A stretch of 7,724 bases of DNA. It comes from Roseobacter sp. (GTDB lineage Bacteria > Pseudomonadota > Alphaproteobacteria > Rhodobacterales > Rhodobacteraceae). The DNA lies in contig JAGXHB010000203.1 in NCBI GenBank assembly GCA_024636425.1, positions 1 through 7,724 of the forward strand, in the 5' to 3' direction. The notes below the pieces were generated by a model that saw only the letters and a list, made by a program, of their open reading frames with translations, searched no databases and was not told the origin of the DNA. This document shows, in pieces, positions 1 through 6,590 of the stretch. How positions within the stretch are numbered: position 1 is the stretch's first letter; every line of letters begins with the position of its first letter. The position numbers and the translations under genes were made by a program.

Positions 1-400
1 TCTCAAGCTGTTCGATCTGCCCGACGGCATGCAGCCAGGGATCAAAGCCCACGACACCGCCCTTGGGCAACTGGCTGCGCAACCAGTCGGCCAGCGACAC
101 TTCGGGCCAGGCCACGGGCGTGTAGACATTGGCCACCTGCGCCTTGACCTGCGTCCGGTAGCGCCCGTCGATGAAAACACCGGCGACATCCATCAGGGCC
201 GCGCAGAACCCCGCCGATCCGGTAAACCCCGTCAACCAGCTCAGCCGCTCGTCATGAGGCGCGACATATTCGCCTTGATGCGCATCGGCACGCGGGATCA
301 GGAAGCCGTCCAGCCCGTCGATCTTCATCTCGGCCCGCAACGCCTTGAGCCGGGGCGGGCCCTGCTCTGGCCGCGAGGTCACCTCGAACGATTGAAACAT
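1..400 (-). CDS. Xaa-Pro aminopeptidase (aminopeptidase P family, M24B), N-terminal part, truncated by window edge
   Basis: This reading frame is open from an ATG at 400 down to the window edge, giving the first 133 residues. It starts MFQSFEVTSRP. It contains the pattern typical of the creatinase-like N-terminal domain of aminopeptidase P: a LIPRADAHQGEY segment, then ERLSWLTGFTGSAG, then a FIDGRY element. Family members remove an N-terminal residue preceding proline using a two-metal pita-bread domain. That catalytic domain lies beyond the window, so metal ligands cannot be checked. Cytoplasmic enzymes of this three-domain type usually have about 600 residues. An AGAGGG-like stretch lies about 6 bases before the ATG. 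The gene follows cobT in the same direction after 56 bases with no visible terminator, so co-transcription is plausible. The family call is strong; exact substrate preference is unknown. Confidence 0.9.
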   Translation of the reverse strand, partial: MFQSFEVTSRPEQGPPRLKALRAEMKIDGLDGFLIPRADAHQGEYVAPHDERLSWLTGFTGSAGFCAALMDVAGVFIDGRYRTQVKAQVANVYTPVAWPEVSLADWLRSQLPKGGVVGFDPWLHAVGQIEQLE

Positions 401-456
401 GGCGTACCCTCTTCTTCATTTTGCCAAATAAACTCCCCGCGAAGCGTCCCGAATCC

Positions 457-2322
457 TCAGCTTGCGCGGCGCATGCCCATGACACGCGCCCGTGCCCGAG
501 GGTCGTTGTCAAACAGCGCGGCAAGCTGTTCCGTCATCGCACCGGCAAGCTGGTCTACATCCGTGATGGTCACCGCACGGTCGTAATAGCGCGTCACGTC
601 ATGGCCGATGCCGATGGCCAGCAGTTCGACGGCCTTGCGCTTCTCGACCATGGCAATCACGTCACGCAGATGCTTTTCCAGATAGTTGGCGGGGTTCACC
701 GACAGCGTGCTGTCATCCACCGGCGCACCGTCGCTGATCACCATCAGGATCTTGCGGGACTCGTGCCGCGCGACCATACGGCGGTGCGCCCATTCAAGCG
801 CCTCGCCGTCGATGTTCTCCTTCAGCAGGCCTTCCTTCATCATCAGCCCCAGATTGGGTCGCGTGCGCCGCCAGGGGGCATCAGCGGATTTATAGATGAT
901 GTGGCGCAGATCGTTCAGCCGGCCCGGTTGCACGGGGCGACCGTCGTTCAGCCATGCTTCGCGGGCTTGCCCGCCTTTCCAGGCGCGGGTGGTAAAGCCC
1001 AGGATCTCGACCTTGACGTTACAGCGCTCCAGCGTGCGGGCCAGAACATCGGCGCAGATCGCCGCGATGGAGATCGGACGACCCCGCATTGAGCCTGAGT
1101 TGTCCAGCAGCAGCGTCACGCAGGTATCGCGGAATTCGGTGTCTTTCTCGACCTTGAACGATAGCGGTGTTGTCGGGTTCGCCACGATCCGCGCCAGACG
1201 GCCAGCATCCAGCGTACCTTCCTCCAGATCAAATTCCCACGACCGGTTCTGCTGGGCTTGCAGGCGGCGTTGCAGTTTGTTGGCAAGCCGGCTCACTGCG
1301 CCTTTCAGCGGCTCAAGCTGTTGGTCAAGATAGGCGCGCAAGCGTTCCAGCTCAGCGGGCTCGGCCAGTTCCTCGGCACCGATCACCTCGTCATGATCGG
1401 TCTGATAGACCAGATAATTCGGGTCGGCATCGGATGCGGCAGGTGGGGCAGGCGGCTCCATCGGGGCGTCGCCATCGGGCATTTCGGCTTCGTCGCCAAG
1501 CTCCTGATCGGCCATGTCGTCCATGTTGACCTGCGCCTGCGACGCGTCCTGCTGTTCTTCCTGCGAGGATTCGGGCGAGGCGTCGGCATCTTCGTCGTCC
1601 TGGCCTGTGCTGTCGGGATCCTGCTCCTCTTCGGTGCCTTCTTCTTCGGCTTCGTCCTGATCCTCATCGGACGCGTCGGGGTCGTCGCCCAGCTGGTCGC
1701 CATACCCCAGATCAATGATCATCTTGCGGGCAAAGCGGGCAAAGGCGGCCTGATCGTCCAGCGTTTCGTTCAGCGTCTCAAGCGTGCCCCCGGCCTGATC
1801 CTCGATATAGCCGCGCCAAAGCTCCATCGCGTTGGCAGCCCCGGCGGGCATGTCGCGGCCTGTGGCAAGGTGGCGCACCAGATAGCCCGCAGCGGTGGCG
1901 AGCGGCACGTCGCTGGGTTGCTTGGCTTGATCATACCCCTTGCGCAGGGATTCGTGTTTGATCTTGGCGTCGATATTGCCGGCGGTGCCGGGCATGTCGC
2001 GGGCACCAACGGCCTCGCAACGGGCGGTTTCCATCGCTTCGTAAAGATCGCGCGCCATGTCACCGGCGGGCAGGTATTTCGAATGGGTCTGTCCGTTGTG
2101 ATAGCGCCGGTTCAACGCCAGCGCGTCCGCCGTGCCACGCGCAAGCATCACCTCGTCGCGGGTCATGCGACGGCTGACCTGTGGCAGGCGCATCGCATCG
2201 CCTGACAGGCCCGAAGGATCGACGGAATAGCTGACCGTAAGATCCGGATCGTGGGACATCACCTTCGTCGCTTCGGCAAGCGCTTTCTTGAAGGCGTCGG
2301 CGGGGTTGTCTGATTTGCTCAT
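457..2322 (-). CDS. cobT: Aerobic cobaltochelatase subunit CobT
   Basis: CobT partners CobS and CobN in ATP-dependent insertion of Co2+ into hydrogenobyrinic acid a,c-diamide, in the aerobic cobalamin pathway in the cytoplasm. From the ATG at 2322 the protein has 621 residues, the usual size for the family. The first ~210 residues are the CobT N-terminal region. Residues about 210-295 form a long Asp/Glu-rich linker. The C-terminal third is a von Willebrand A domain whose MIDAS motif DNSGSM begins at D407, with a further conserved Asp in SDGAP at D531. The MIDAS motif is intact, so Mg2+-dependent contact with the CobS ring should be possible. Start choice: the frame stays open to 2379, but the ATG at 2322 (MSKSDNPADAF) has a GAGG 8 bases upstream and matches the family's start, while upstream candidates have no good ribosome site. 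The gene is divergent from the PRC-barrel gene and is followed by an aminopeptidase P gene. Confidence 0.96.
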   Translation of the reverse strand: MSKSDNPADAFKKALAEATKVMSHDPDLTVSYSVDPSGLSGDAMRLPQVSRRMTRDEVMLARGTADALALNRRYHNGQTHSKYLPAGDMARDLYEAMETARCEAVGARDMPGTAGNIDAKIKHESLRKGYDQAKQPSDVPLATAAGYLVRHLATGRDMPAGAANAMELWRGYIEDQAGGTLETLNETLDDQAAFARFARKMIIDLGYGDQLGDDPDASDEDQDEAEEEGTEEEQDPDSTGQDDEDADASPESSQEEQQDASQAQVNMDDMADQELGDEAEMPDGDAPMEPPAPPAASDADPNYLVYQTDHDEVIGAEELAEPAELERLRAYLDQQLEPLKGAVSRLANKLQRRLQAQQNRSWEFDLEEGTLDAGRLARIVANPTTPLSFKVEKDTEFRDTCVTLLLDNSGSMRGRPISIAAICADVLARTLERCNVKVEILGFTTRAWKGGQAREAWLNDGRPVQPGRLNDLRHIIYKSADAPWRRTRPNLGLMMKEGLLKENIDGEALEWAHRRMVARHESRKILMVISDGAPVDDSTLSVNPANYLEKHLRDVIAMVEKRKAVELLAIGIGHDVTRYYDRAVTITDVDQLAGAMTEQLAALFDNDPRARARVMGMRRAS

Positions 2323-2448
2323 ACTCGGGACCTCGGCTGCGGATGGCATATCTGTGGCAGGTTTTCGGAGCAGGGTCAAAGGCGTGGAGAGGATATGCAG
2401 GCTCTCCGGCCCACCGGCAGGTTTCCGCCGCAGCCGGAATTATAGCCG

Positions 2449-2474
2449 GGAACCGAGGGGTGCGACGAAAGGTT
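2449..2474 (+). promoter_or_regulatory. Possible ECF/general-stress type promoter (GGAAC-N17-GGTT)
   Basis: GGAAC at 2449-2453 is followed after exactly 17 bases by GGTT at 2471-2474. The alphaproteobacterial EcfG-type promoter is GGAAC-N16/17-CGTT, so this differs at one base. A start site shortly after it would leave a leader of roughly 70 bases before the PRC-barrel ATG at 2553, and the orientation fits. Against it: a 9-base match in a 230-base spacer can arise by chance, and many Rhodobacteraceae are thought to lack the EcfG pathway, so another ECF sigma factor would be needed. Confidence 0.25.
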
Positions 2475-2539
2475 AACTCTGCACATTACCTTCGACGCGC
2501 AAAACAACGGATGGTTTGCAAGAACGGGGGTTCGTAACC

Positions 2540-2545
2540 AAGGAG
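2540..2545 (+). promoter_or_regulatory. Strong ribosome binding site of the PRC-barrel gene
   Basis: AAGGAG lies 7 bases before the ATG at 2553. It is the closest match to the Shine-Dalgarno consensus among the genes in this window and fixes the start of the downstream gene. Confidence 0.8.
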
Positions 2546-2552
2546 AAAGACC

Positions 2553-3290
2553 ATGAATACCGTTAAGCAAACAACCAGCCGCGTTGCCCTTATCGCGCTT
2601 CTGTCCACAGCTCCCGTTCTGGGCTTTGCACAAAGTACCGATACGAATTCCGACGACACCACAGCGCAGTCGACGACCGAAGCGCCTGCGGATGGTTCGG
2701 CAACTGAACCCATGACAGACGGTGCCACAGATCAGGCACAGTCTGATGGGCCAATCACCGGCGATGATGTCGAAGCAAATGACGACACAGCGCCTGCAAC
2801 AGGTGATACGGCGCAGTCCGCAGATCCGGCCGCACCCACAATGGATAATGCGGGTGAAAACACCGATACGGCTGCTGATCCTGCAATGACCGACAACGCG
2901 GATATGGCCGAGACCGACGCGGAAGAGCCCGCCAAGCCGGTCGAAGGTCAGATCACCATGCAAAGCGAAAACACCATTCTGGCACAGAACCTGATCGGCA
3001 GCTCGGTCTATTCGTCAGAGGGTGAGTCGATCGGTGATATCGACGACCTGATCGTGAATCTTGACGGTTCTGTCGAGGGTGTCGTGATCGGTGTGGGTGG
3101 TTTCCTTGGCCTTGGTCAAAAGGATGTCGCAATCGAGATGGCAAGCATGTCGACCACCACTGATGAAAACGGCACCGTGCGCCTGATGTCCAGCGCCACG
3201 AAAGCCGACCTTGAAGCAGCGGACGCCTTTGTAACGGCGGAAGATCAAGCTGCTGCAAGCCAAGGTGCCAGCATGCCGGTTTCCGAATAA
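2553..3290 (+). CDS. Secreted acidic PRC-barrel domain protein
   Basis: The 245-residue product begins with a Sec-type signal peptide: Lys5/Arg10, a hydrophobic stretch to about residue 24, and likely cleavage after GFA at residue 26. Residues about 27-140 are low complexity, dominated by Asp, Glu, Thr, Ala, Ser, Gly and Pro and almost free of Lys/Arg, which predicts a disordered, strongly acidic linker. From about L147 to 197 is a PRC-barrel-like domain (LIGSSVYSSEGESIGDIDDL, then a GVVIGVGGFLGLG element). PRC-barrel domains occur in the reaction-centre H subunit, in RimM and in many exported alphaproteobacterial proteins of unknown role; they bind protein or RNA partners. No catalytic motif is seen. 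The start is set by AAGGAG 7 bases upstream. The gene stands alone, divergent from cobT, with its own terminator. An envelope or stress-related role is inference only. Confidence 0.88.
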   Translation: MNTVKQTTSRVALIALLSTAPVLGFAQSTDTNSDDTTAQSTTEAPADGSATEPMTDGATDQAQSDGPITGDDVEANDDTAPATGDTAQSADPAAPTMDNAGENTDTAADPAMTDNADMAETDAEEPAKPVEGQITMQSENTILAQNLIGSSVYSSEGESIGDIDDLIVNLDGSVEGVVIGVGGFLGLGQKDVAIEMASMSTTTDENGTVRLMSSATKADLEAADAFVTAEDQAAASQGASMPVSE

Positions 3291-3348
3291 CCGCGCTGAC
3301 AGCAACAGTCAGACCCTCGTCGAAGGTTTGATGGCACACAAAGCATCG

Positions 3349-3386
3349 AAGCGTCCCCTGATCGTTCAGGGGGCGCTTTCTTTTTT
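3349..3386 (+). terminator. Rho-independent terminator of the PRC-barrel gene
   Basis: A 12-base-pair stem (3349-3360 with 3367-3378) with one T-G wobble closes a six-base ATCGTT loop and is followed by TCTTTTTT. It lies 58 bases after the stop codon at 3290. The opposite strand has no comparable T-run after the stem, so it serves the plus-strand gene rather than the convergent gene ending at 3421. Confidence 0.9.
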
Positions 3387-3420
3387 GGGGTGTCCGAACC
3401 AATGTCACCGTGAGGCGCTC

Positions 3421-3810
3421 TCAATCGGGATCGGATATTTCGGGATACTGTGCGGCAAAGTCTTCACAGCGTTGCGTCAACCTCTCGAAAACGTCGCGTG
3501 ATTGCGCGTCTCCGCCGTAGATCATCGCTTCGACCAACAGCGCCATTGCCGCGCGTTCCGTTGCAATCGTCTGGTCGATCAGAGGTTGCCGGTCGGGAGA
3601 AAGGGATAATGCGATCCTGCGAAACACGTCCGAACGTTTCAGGTCATCGGGATTGTAGTCCAGAAATGGGGATCTTTTCGCATATTCGCTGAACCCGAGC
3701 CAGAGTGCGGCGCATTGCGCCGCAGGGTAAAGCGCTTCGTCAGGGGCCGCCTGTGCGCCCGATCCTGTCATTAGGATGGCGCACAGGCAGTTGATGTGGC
3801 GTCTAGCCAA
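3421..3810 (-). CDS. Small secreted protein of unknown function, coupled to cobS
   Basis: I do not recognise a named family. The 129-residue frame starts at a TTG (3810) that overlaps the cobS stop codon (3803-3805) in another frame, an arrangement typical of translational coupling. A TGA lies two codons upstream, so no longer start exists in this frame. From the TTG the protein has a short signal peptide: RRH, then a hydrophobic INCLCAILM core, with likely cleavage near GAQA at residue 21. The ATG at 3771 would remove most of that signal and is the alternative if the TTG is not used. The mature part is about 108 residues, mostly helical in appearance, with two cysteines, C33 and C115, that could form a disulfide in the periplasm. 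No strong Shine-Dalgarno precedes the TTG, consistent with coupling. Its location next to cobS does not itself show a cobalamin role. Confidence 0.72.
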   Translation of the reverse strand: MARRHINCLCAILMTGSGAQAAPDEALYPAAQCAALWLGFSEYAKRSPFLDYNPDDLKRSDVFRRIALSLSPDRQPLIDQTIATERAAMALLVEAMIYGGDAQSRDVFERLTQRCEDFAAQYPEISDPD

Positions 3811-4789
3811 GGCTCAGGGTCGCAGCGCTTTCGGGAAGTTCCTCGTCGAAAAGACGCTGATAGAACTCGGCCACCGTCTGCCGCTCAAGCTCGTCGCACT
3901 TGTTGAGGAACGACAGGCGGAAGGCATAGCCCACGTTGCGGAAAATCTCGGCGTTCTGGGCCCATGCGATCACGGTACGCGGGGACATGACTGTCGACAG
4001 GTCACCGTTCATGAAGGCGGTGCGTGTCAGGTCGGCGACGGTCACCATCTGCTTGATCGTCTTGCGGCCTTTTTCAGTGTTGTAATGCGGGTTCTTAGAC
4101 AAGACGATCGCGGTTTCGGCGTCAATGCTCAGGTAGTTCAGCGTCGCGACCAGTGACCAACGGTCCATCTGGCCTTGGTTGATCTGCTGTGTGCCGTGGT
4201 AAAGTCCGGTCGTATCGCCCAGACCGACGGTATTGGCGGTCGCGAAAATACGGAAATAGGGGTGCGGTTCGATCACCTGGTTCTGGTCCAGCAGTGTCAG
4301 CTTTCCGTCCACTTCCAAGACACGCTGGATGACGAACATCACGTCTGCACGGCCCGCATCGTATTCATCGAAAACAATCGCGGTCGGATTGCGCAGCGCC
4401 CAAGGCAGGATGCCTTCCTGAAAATGGGTGACCTGCTGGCCGTCGACCAGTTTGATCGCGTCCTTCCCGATCAGATCGATCCGGCTGATGTGGCTGTCAA
4501 GGTTCACGCGCACGCAGGGCCAGTTCAGCATGCTGGCGACCTGTTCGATATGCGTCGACTTGCCCGTGCCGTGATAACCCTGCACCATGACGCGGCGGTT
4601 GTGATTGAAGCCCGCCAGAATGGCCAGCGTGGTGTCGGGGTCGAACTTGTAGGTGCTGTCGCAGTCCGGCACCCGGCTGGTGCGGTCTTCAAATCCATGC
4701 ACGATCATATCTGTATCGATGCCAAAGACGTCGCGTACCGAGATCTCTTTGGTGGGTTTTGCGTTAAGATCCAATGAGGTCTCGGCCAT
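3803..4789 (-). CDS. cobS: Aerobic cobaltochelatase subunit CobS (AAA+ ATPase)
   Basis: CobS is the MoxR-like AAA+ ATPase of the CobNST cobalt chelatase; it forms a ring with CobT and drives cobalt insertion into hydrogenobyrinic acid a,c-diamide. From the ATG at 4789 the product has 328 residues, the usual length. Walker A is GYHGTGKS at residues 71-78. Walker B is VFDEYD with D141 and E142. The family-typical LNWPCVRVNLDSHISRIDL and TNTVGLGDTTGLYHGTQQ-like segments are present (ATANTVGLGD here), so the ATPase looks intact. Start choice: the frame is open to 5044, but family similarity begins at MAETSLDLNAKP. That ATG is preceded by GAAGGA about 10 bases upstream. An ATG at 4807 would add six residues and cannot be excluded. 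The TAG stop overlaps the start of the small secreted gene. cobT lies further downstream, beyond an inverted gene. Confidence 0.96.
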   Translation of the reverse strand: MAETSLDLNAKPTKEISVRDVFGIDTDMIVHGFEDRTSRVPDCDSTYKFDPDTTLAILAGFNHNRRVMVQGYHGTGKSTHIEQVASMLNWPCVRVNLDSHISRIDLIGKDAIKLVDGQQVTHFQEGILPWALRNPTAIVFDEYDAGRADVMFVIQRVLEVDGKLTLLDQNQVIEPHPYFRIFATANTVGLGDTTGLYHGTQQINQGQMDRWSLVATLNYLSIDAETAIVLSKNPHYNTEKGRKTIKQMVTVADLTRTAFMNGDLSTVMSPRTVIAWAQNAEIFRNVGYAFRLSFLNKCDELERQTVAEFYQRLFDEELPESAATLSLG

Positions 4790-5004
4790 GTCATTCGTGT
4801 CCTTCATGCTGTGGCGCGCCCTGCGGATCAGGGGCGATATCGTTAGGCAACATATCTTTCTTGGGCGTGAGGGAAAGGGCCAATTCACCCGTGCGGCAAT
4901 CTCGGCGTGTGCCTGACTGTCGCGGGTCGGTGGCATGCATCGCAAAACGACGGTGTACGCTCTGCCGATGCCCCCGGCGGGCTGTGGGTGAAGCCGCCCT
5001 GCGA

Positions 5005-5631
5005 TCAGTCCTTGAAGTTGCGGCTGCCCTTGATCTGGTCCCACGCCCAGACGACTTCTTGCAACTGTTCTTCCTGACTGCGATCGCCGCCGTTCATGTC
5101 AGGATGCAGCACCTTGATCAGCTTTTTATAGGCCTTGCGCACCTCGGGTTTGGTCCAGTTGTCCTTGGCATCCAGAATTTCGATGGCACGGCGTTCGGTG
5201 GGGGGCAACCTGCGGCCCGCAGCGGGCCCCTTGCCGGGGTTCTGCGTGGCGTTCTTGCCCAATACCTGATGCGGGTCTTCAATGCCTAGCCGGGCCCAGG
5301 CCCGTGCCTCGGGATCACCCAAGGGCTTGGTCGAGCGTTCCCACACCTTGTCCTTGGACATCTGGGCGTTCAGTTCAGCTTCGGTCGTGCCGTCAAAGAA
5401 ATTCCATTTGAGGTTATATTCACGCACGTGCTGCTGGCAGAACCAGAAATAGTCATCCAGCACATCTGGGGCCTTGGGCGCACGATACTTGCCGGGCTCC
5501 TCACAGCCTTCGTGTGAACAGACGCGCTGCGATGTCTCGGACGCACCGGACATCCCCCGGCGACCGCGGGGGTTCTTCTTTTTGGAGGACGACACGGACA
5601 TGTCGAATCCAAAGGGATCAGGCTTGGGCAT
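5005..5631 (-). CDS. J-domain (DnaJ-like) protein with N-terminal Cys/His cluster
   Basis: The 208-residue protein carries a C-terminal J domain, about residues 146-205, with the diagnostic HPD motif at H176-D178 that stimulates DnaK ATPase activity. There is no Gly/Phe region, DnaJ zinc finger or substrate-binding C-terminal domain, so it is a short class III type co-chaperone rather than DnaJ itself. The N-terminal part is basic and Ser-rich (residues 12-30), then has a possible metal site: C38, C43, C65 and H68, spaced C-x4-C-x21-C-x2-H. The ATG at 5631 has GGAAAGG 8 bases upstream. It is divergent from bolA with 74 bases between the two starts, and is followed after about 215 bases by cobS in the same direction. 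The client protein is unknown. Orthologues are common in Rhodobacteraceae next to bolA. Confidence 0.9.
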   Translation of the reverse strand: MPKPDPFGFDMSVSSSKKKNPRGRRGMSGASETSQRVCSHEGCEEPGKYRAPKAPDVLDDYFWFCQQHVREYNLKWNFFDGTTEAELNAQMSKDKVWERSTKPLGDPEARAWARLGIEDPHQVLGKNATQNPGKGPAAGRRLPPTERRAIEILDAKDNWTKPEVRKAYKKLIKVLHPDMNGGDRSQEEQLQEVVWAWDQIKGSRNFKD

Positions 5632-5686
5632 GATATGGACCTTTCCGACTCAGGCTGGTCAGTTTAGACCTTGCGGCGTGAGATTG

Positions 5687-5693
5687 AAGGGGG
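5687..5693 (+). promoter_or_regulatory. Distant purine-rich ribosome binding site of bolA
   Basis: AAGGGGG at 5687-5693 lies 12 bases before the ATG at 5706, further than usual. An in-frame TGA at 5685-5687 overlaps it and no ATG or GTG lies in between, so the ATG at 5706 remains the only reasonable start. The spacing suggests modest translation. Confidence 0.5.
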
Positions 5694-5705
5694 CTGTGCG
5701 AAAAA

Positions 5706-5963
5706 ATGTCAGTAACTCAAGAAATTGAAGACCGGCTTAGGCAGGCTTTTGCCCCGTCAGAGCTAAGCGTCATTGATGATAGTGAAAGTCACAGGGGCCA
5801 CGCAGGCCACCAGGAAGGCGGCGAAAGCCACTTTAATGTGAAGATCCGCTCGGACCATTTCAAGGGGATGAGCAGGATTGCGCGACACCGGTCGGTGCAT
5901 GATGCGCTTGGGCCCGATCTGATCAGCCGCATTCATGCGCTGGCGCTTGATCTGGGAACCTAG
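5706..5963 (+). CDS. BolA family protein
   Basis: The product has 85 residues, the usual size for a single-domain BolA protein. It shows the family pattern: an N-terminal helix, a His-containing loop (H29, H32, H35), the GESHFNVKI strand (residues 39-47), FKGMSRIARHR (52-62) with the nearly invariant His at H61, and a final helix. BolA proteins bind monothiol glutaredoxins and share a [2Fe-2S] cluster through a conserved His plus a loop His or Cys; here the loop offers His only. Many also affect cell shape, stress response and transcription. It starts 74 bases from the divergent J-domain gene and its TAG stop overlaps the stop of the convergent gene. Whether this is the BolA1 or the IbaG-like paralogue cannot be settled by eye; the SHRGHAGH loop favours BolA1 type. 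Confidence 0.93.
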   Translation: MSVTQEIEDRLRQAFAPSELSVIDDSESHRGHAGHQEGGESHFNVKIRSDHFKGMSRIARHRSVHDALGPDLISRIHALALDLGT

Positions 5964-6520
5964 TCTTTCGACCGGAGGCTTTTCTGGGCGTCCTGCCGCA
6001 AGGTTTCGGGATCTTTCGGCGTGGGCGGTTGATCGTCGGCGGTAACCTCATCGGCGGCGGCAGTGGTCACGGCGGGCTTTTTGCGCCGTGACGCCAACGT
6101 GCTGAGCACGGATGGCGCGTTCTTCAGATCATCCAGCGCCTCGACGCCATTCTCGCCCTCGAAAAAGCCGTCGTATTGTTTGGGGTTTCTCGCGATCTCG
6201 GCTTTCTTCGCTTCAACGGGATCCTCTTGCGGCACAAAGGTCTCGGGCGAGGGCAGCAGTTCCGGGCTGAAAGCTTCGGTGTCCGTCTCCCGCAGGCGGC
6301 GAAAGACCAGCACGTTGCGCCATTCGGTGGTGGAGCCGGTGAGGCCGGCGCGTTCAATGGACGGCAGCGTTTCGGCGCGCTGATATTCCCAGCCATAGCC
6401 CGAAAGCCCGTTCATAAGCTCTTGCAGTGCATGGGAAAAGCGGGCTTCCGCCCCCTTCACGTTCTTGCCCTTCAGGCCCTTGTTCGGGGCAGGTACGACC
6501 TTGTATTCGTAGCGCGGCAT
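5960..6520 (-). CDS. DUF4177-type protein of unknown function
   Basis: From the ATG at 6520 the protein has 186 residues. The first ~75 resemble DUF4177: it opens PRYEYKVVPAP, has a helix with a conserved LMNGLSGYGWEYQRAETLP stretch (W44), and ends in a strand-like RNVLVFRR. The rest (about 80-186) is charged and Pro/Ala rich, probably disordered, with no membrane segment or signal peptide, so it is likely cytoplasmic. The role is unknown; no catalytic residues can be named. Start choice: the frame extends to a TTG at 6532, but the ATG at 6520 has GGGGA 7 bases upstream and gives the natural N-terminus. It lies 70 bases after the thioesterase gene in the same direction and may be co-transcribed. 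Its TAG stop shares a CTAG palindrome with the bolA stop. Confidence 0.82.
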   Translation of the reverse strand: MPRYEYKVVPAPNKGLKGKNVKGAEARFSHALQELMNGLSGYGWEYQRAETLPSIERAGLTGSTTEWRNVLVFRRLRETDTEAFSPELLPSPETFVPQEDPVEAKKAEIARNPKQYDGFFEGENGVEALDDLKNAPSVLSTLASRRKKPAVTTAAADEVTADDQPPTPKDPETLRQDAQKSLRSKD

Positions 6521-6590
6521 CAGTGTCCCCAAGCGAAGCGTCGCAGCTTTTTTAGCAGGGTCGTTCCCTCAGGGAAAGCCGTTCGGCGCT

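Noticed and set aside
421..1092. 223-codon plus-strand open frame
   Set aside because: It is antisense to the VWA domain of cobT and has no recognisable domain; a shadow frame in high-GC DNA.
1258..2205. 315-codon plus-strand open frame with hydrophobic, membrane-like stretches
   Set aside because: It lies wholly antisense to the well-supported cobT; its hydrophobic runs come from reversing Asp/Glu codons, and no family pattern or ribosome site is seen.
2323..2379. Extended cobT start at 2379 or 2349
   Set aside because: No good ribosome site precedes these starts, and the ATG at 2322 has GAGG at a proper distance and the expected N-terminus.
2514..2539. Possible hairpin (GGTT...AACC with inner GAAC/GTTC) just before the PRC-barrel ribosome site
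   Set aside because: Only two four-base helices with an uneven interior loop; too weak to call an RNA switch.
4960..5004. GC-rich imperfect inverted repeat after the J-domain gene
   Set aside because: The stem is bulged and has no U-tract, so it is not called a terminator.
4790..5044. N-terminal extension of the cobS reading frame to 5044
   Set aside because: The extra residues do not resemble CobS, the family starts at about MAETSLDLN, and the ATG at 4789 gives the normal length. The 4790-5004 region is treated as intergenic; I saw no riboswitch or terminator in it.
6564..6576. Inverted repeat TTCCCTCAGGGAA after the thioesterase gene
   Set aside because: The loop is too short for the full stem and no T-run follows on either strand, so it is not supported as a terminator.
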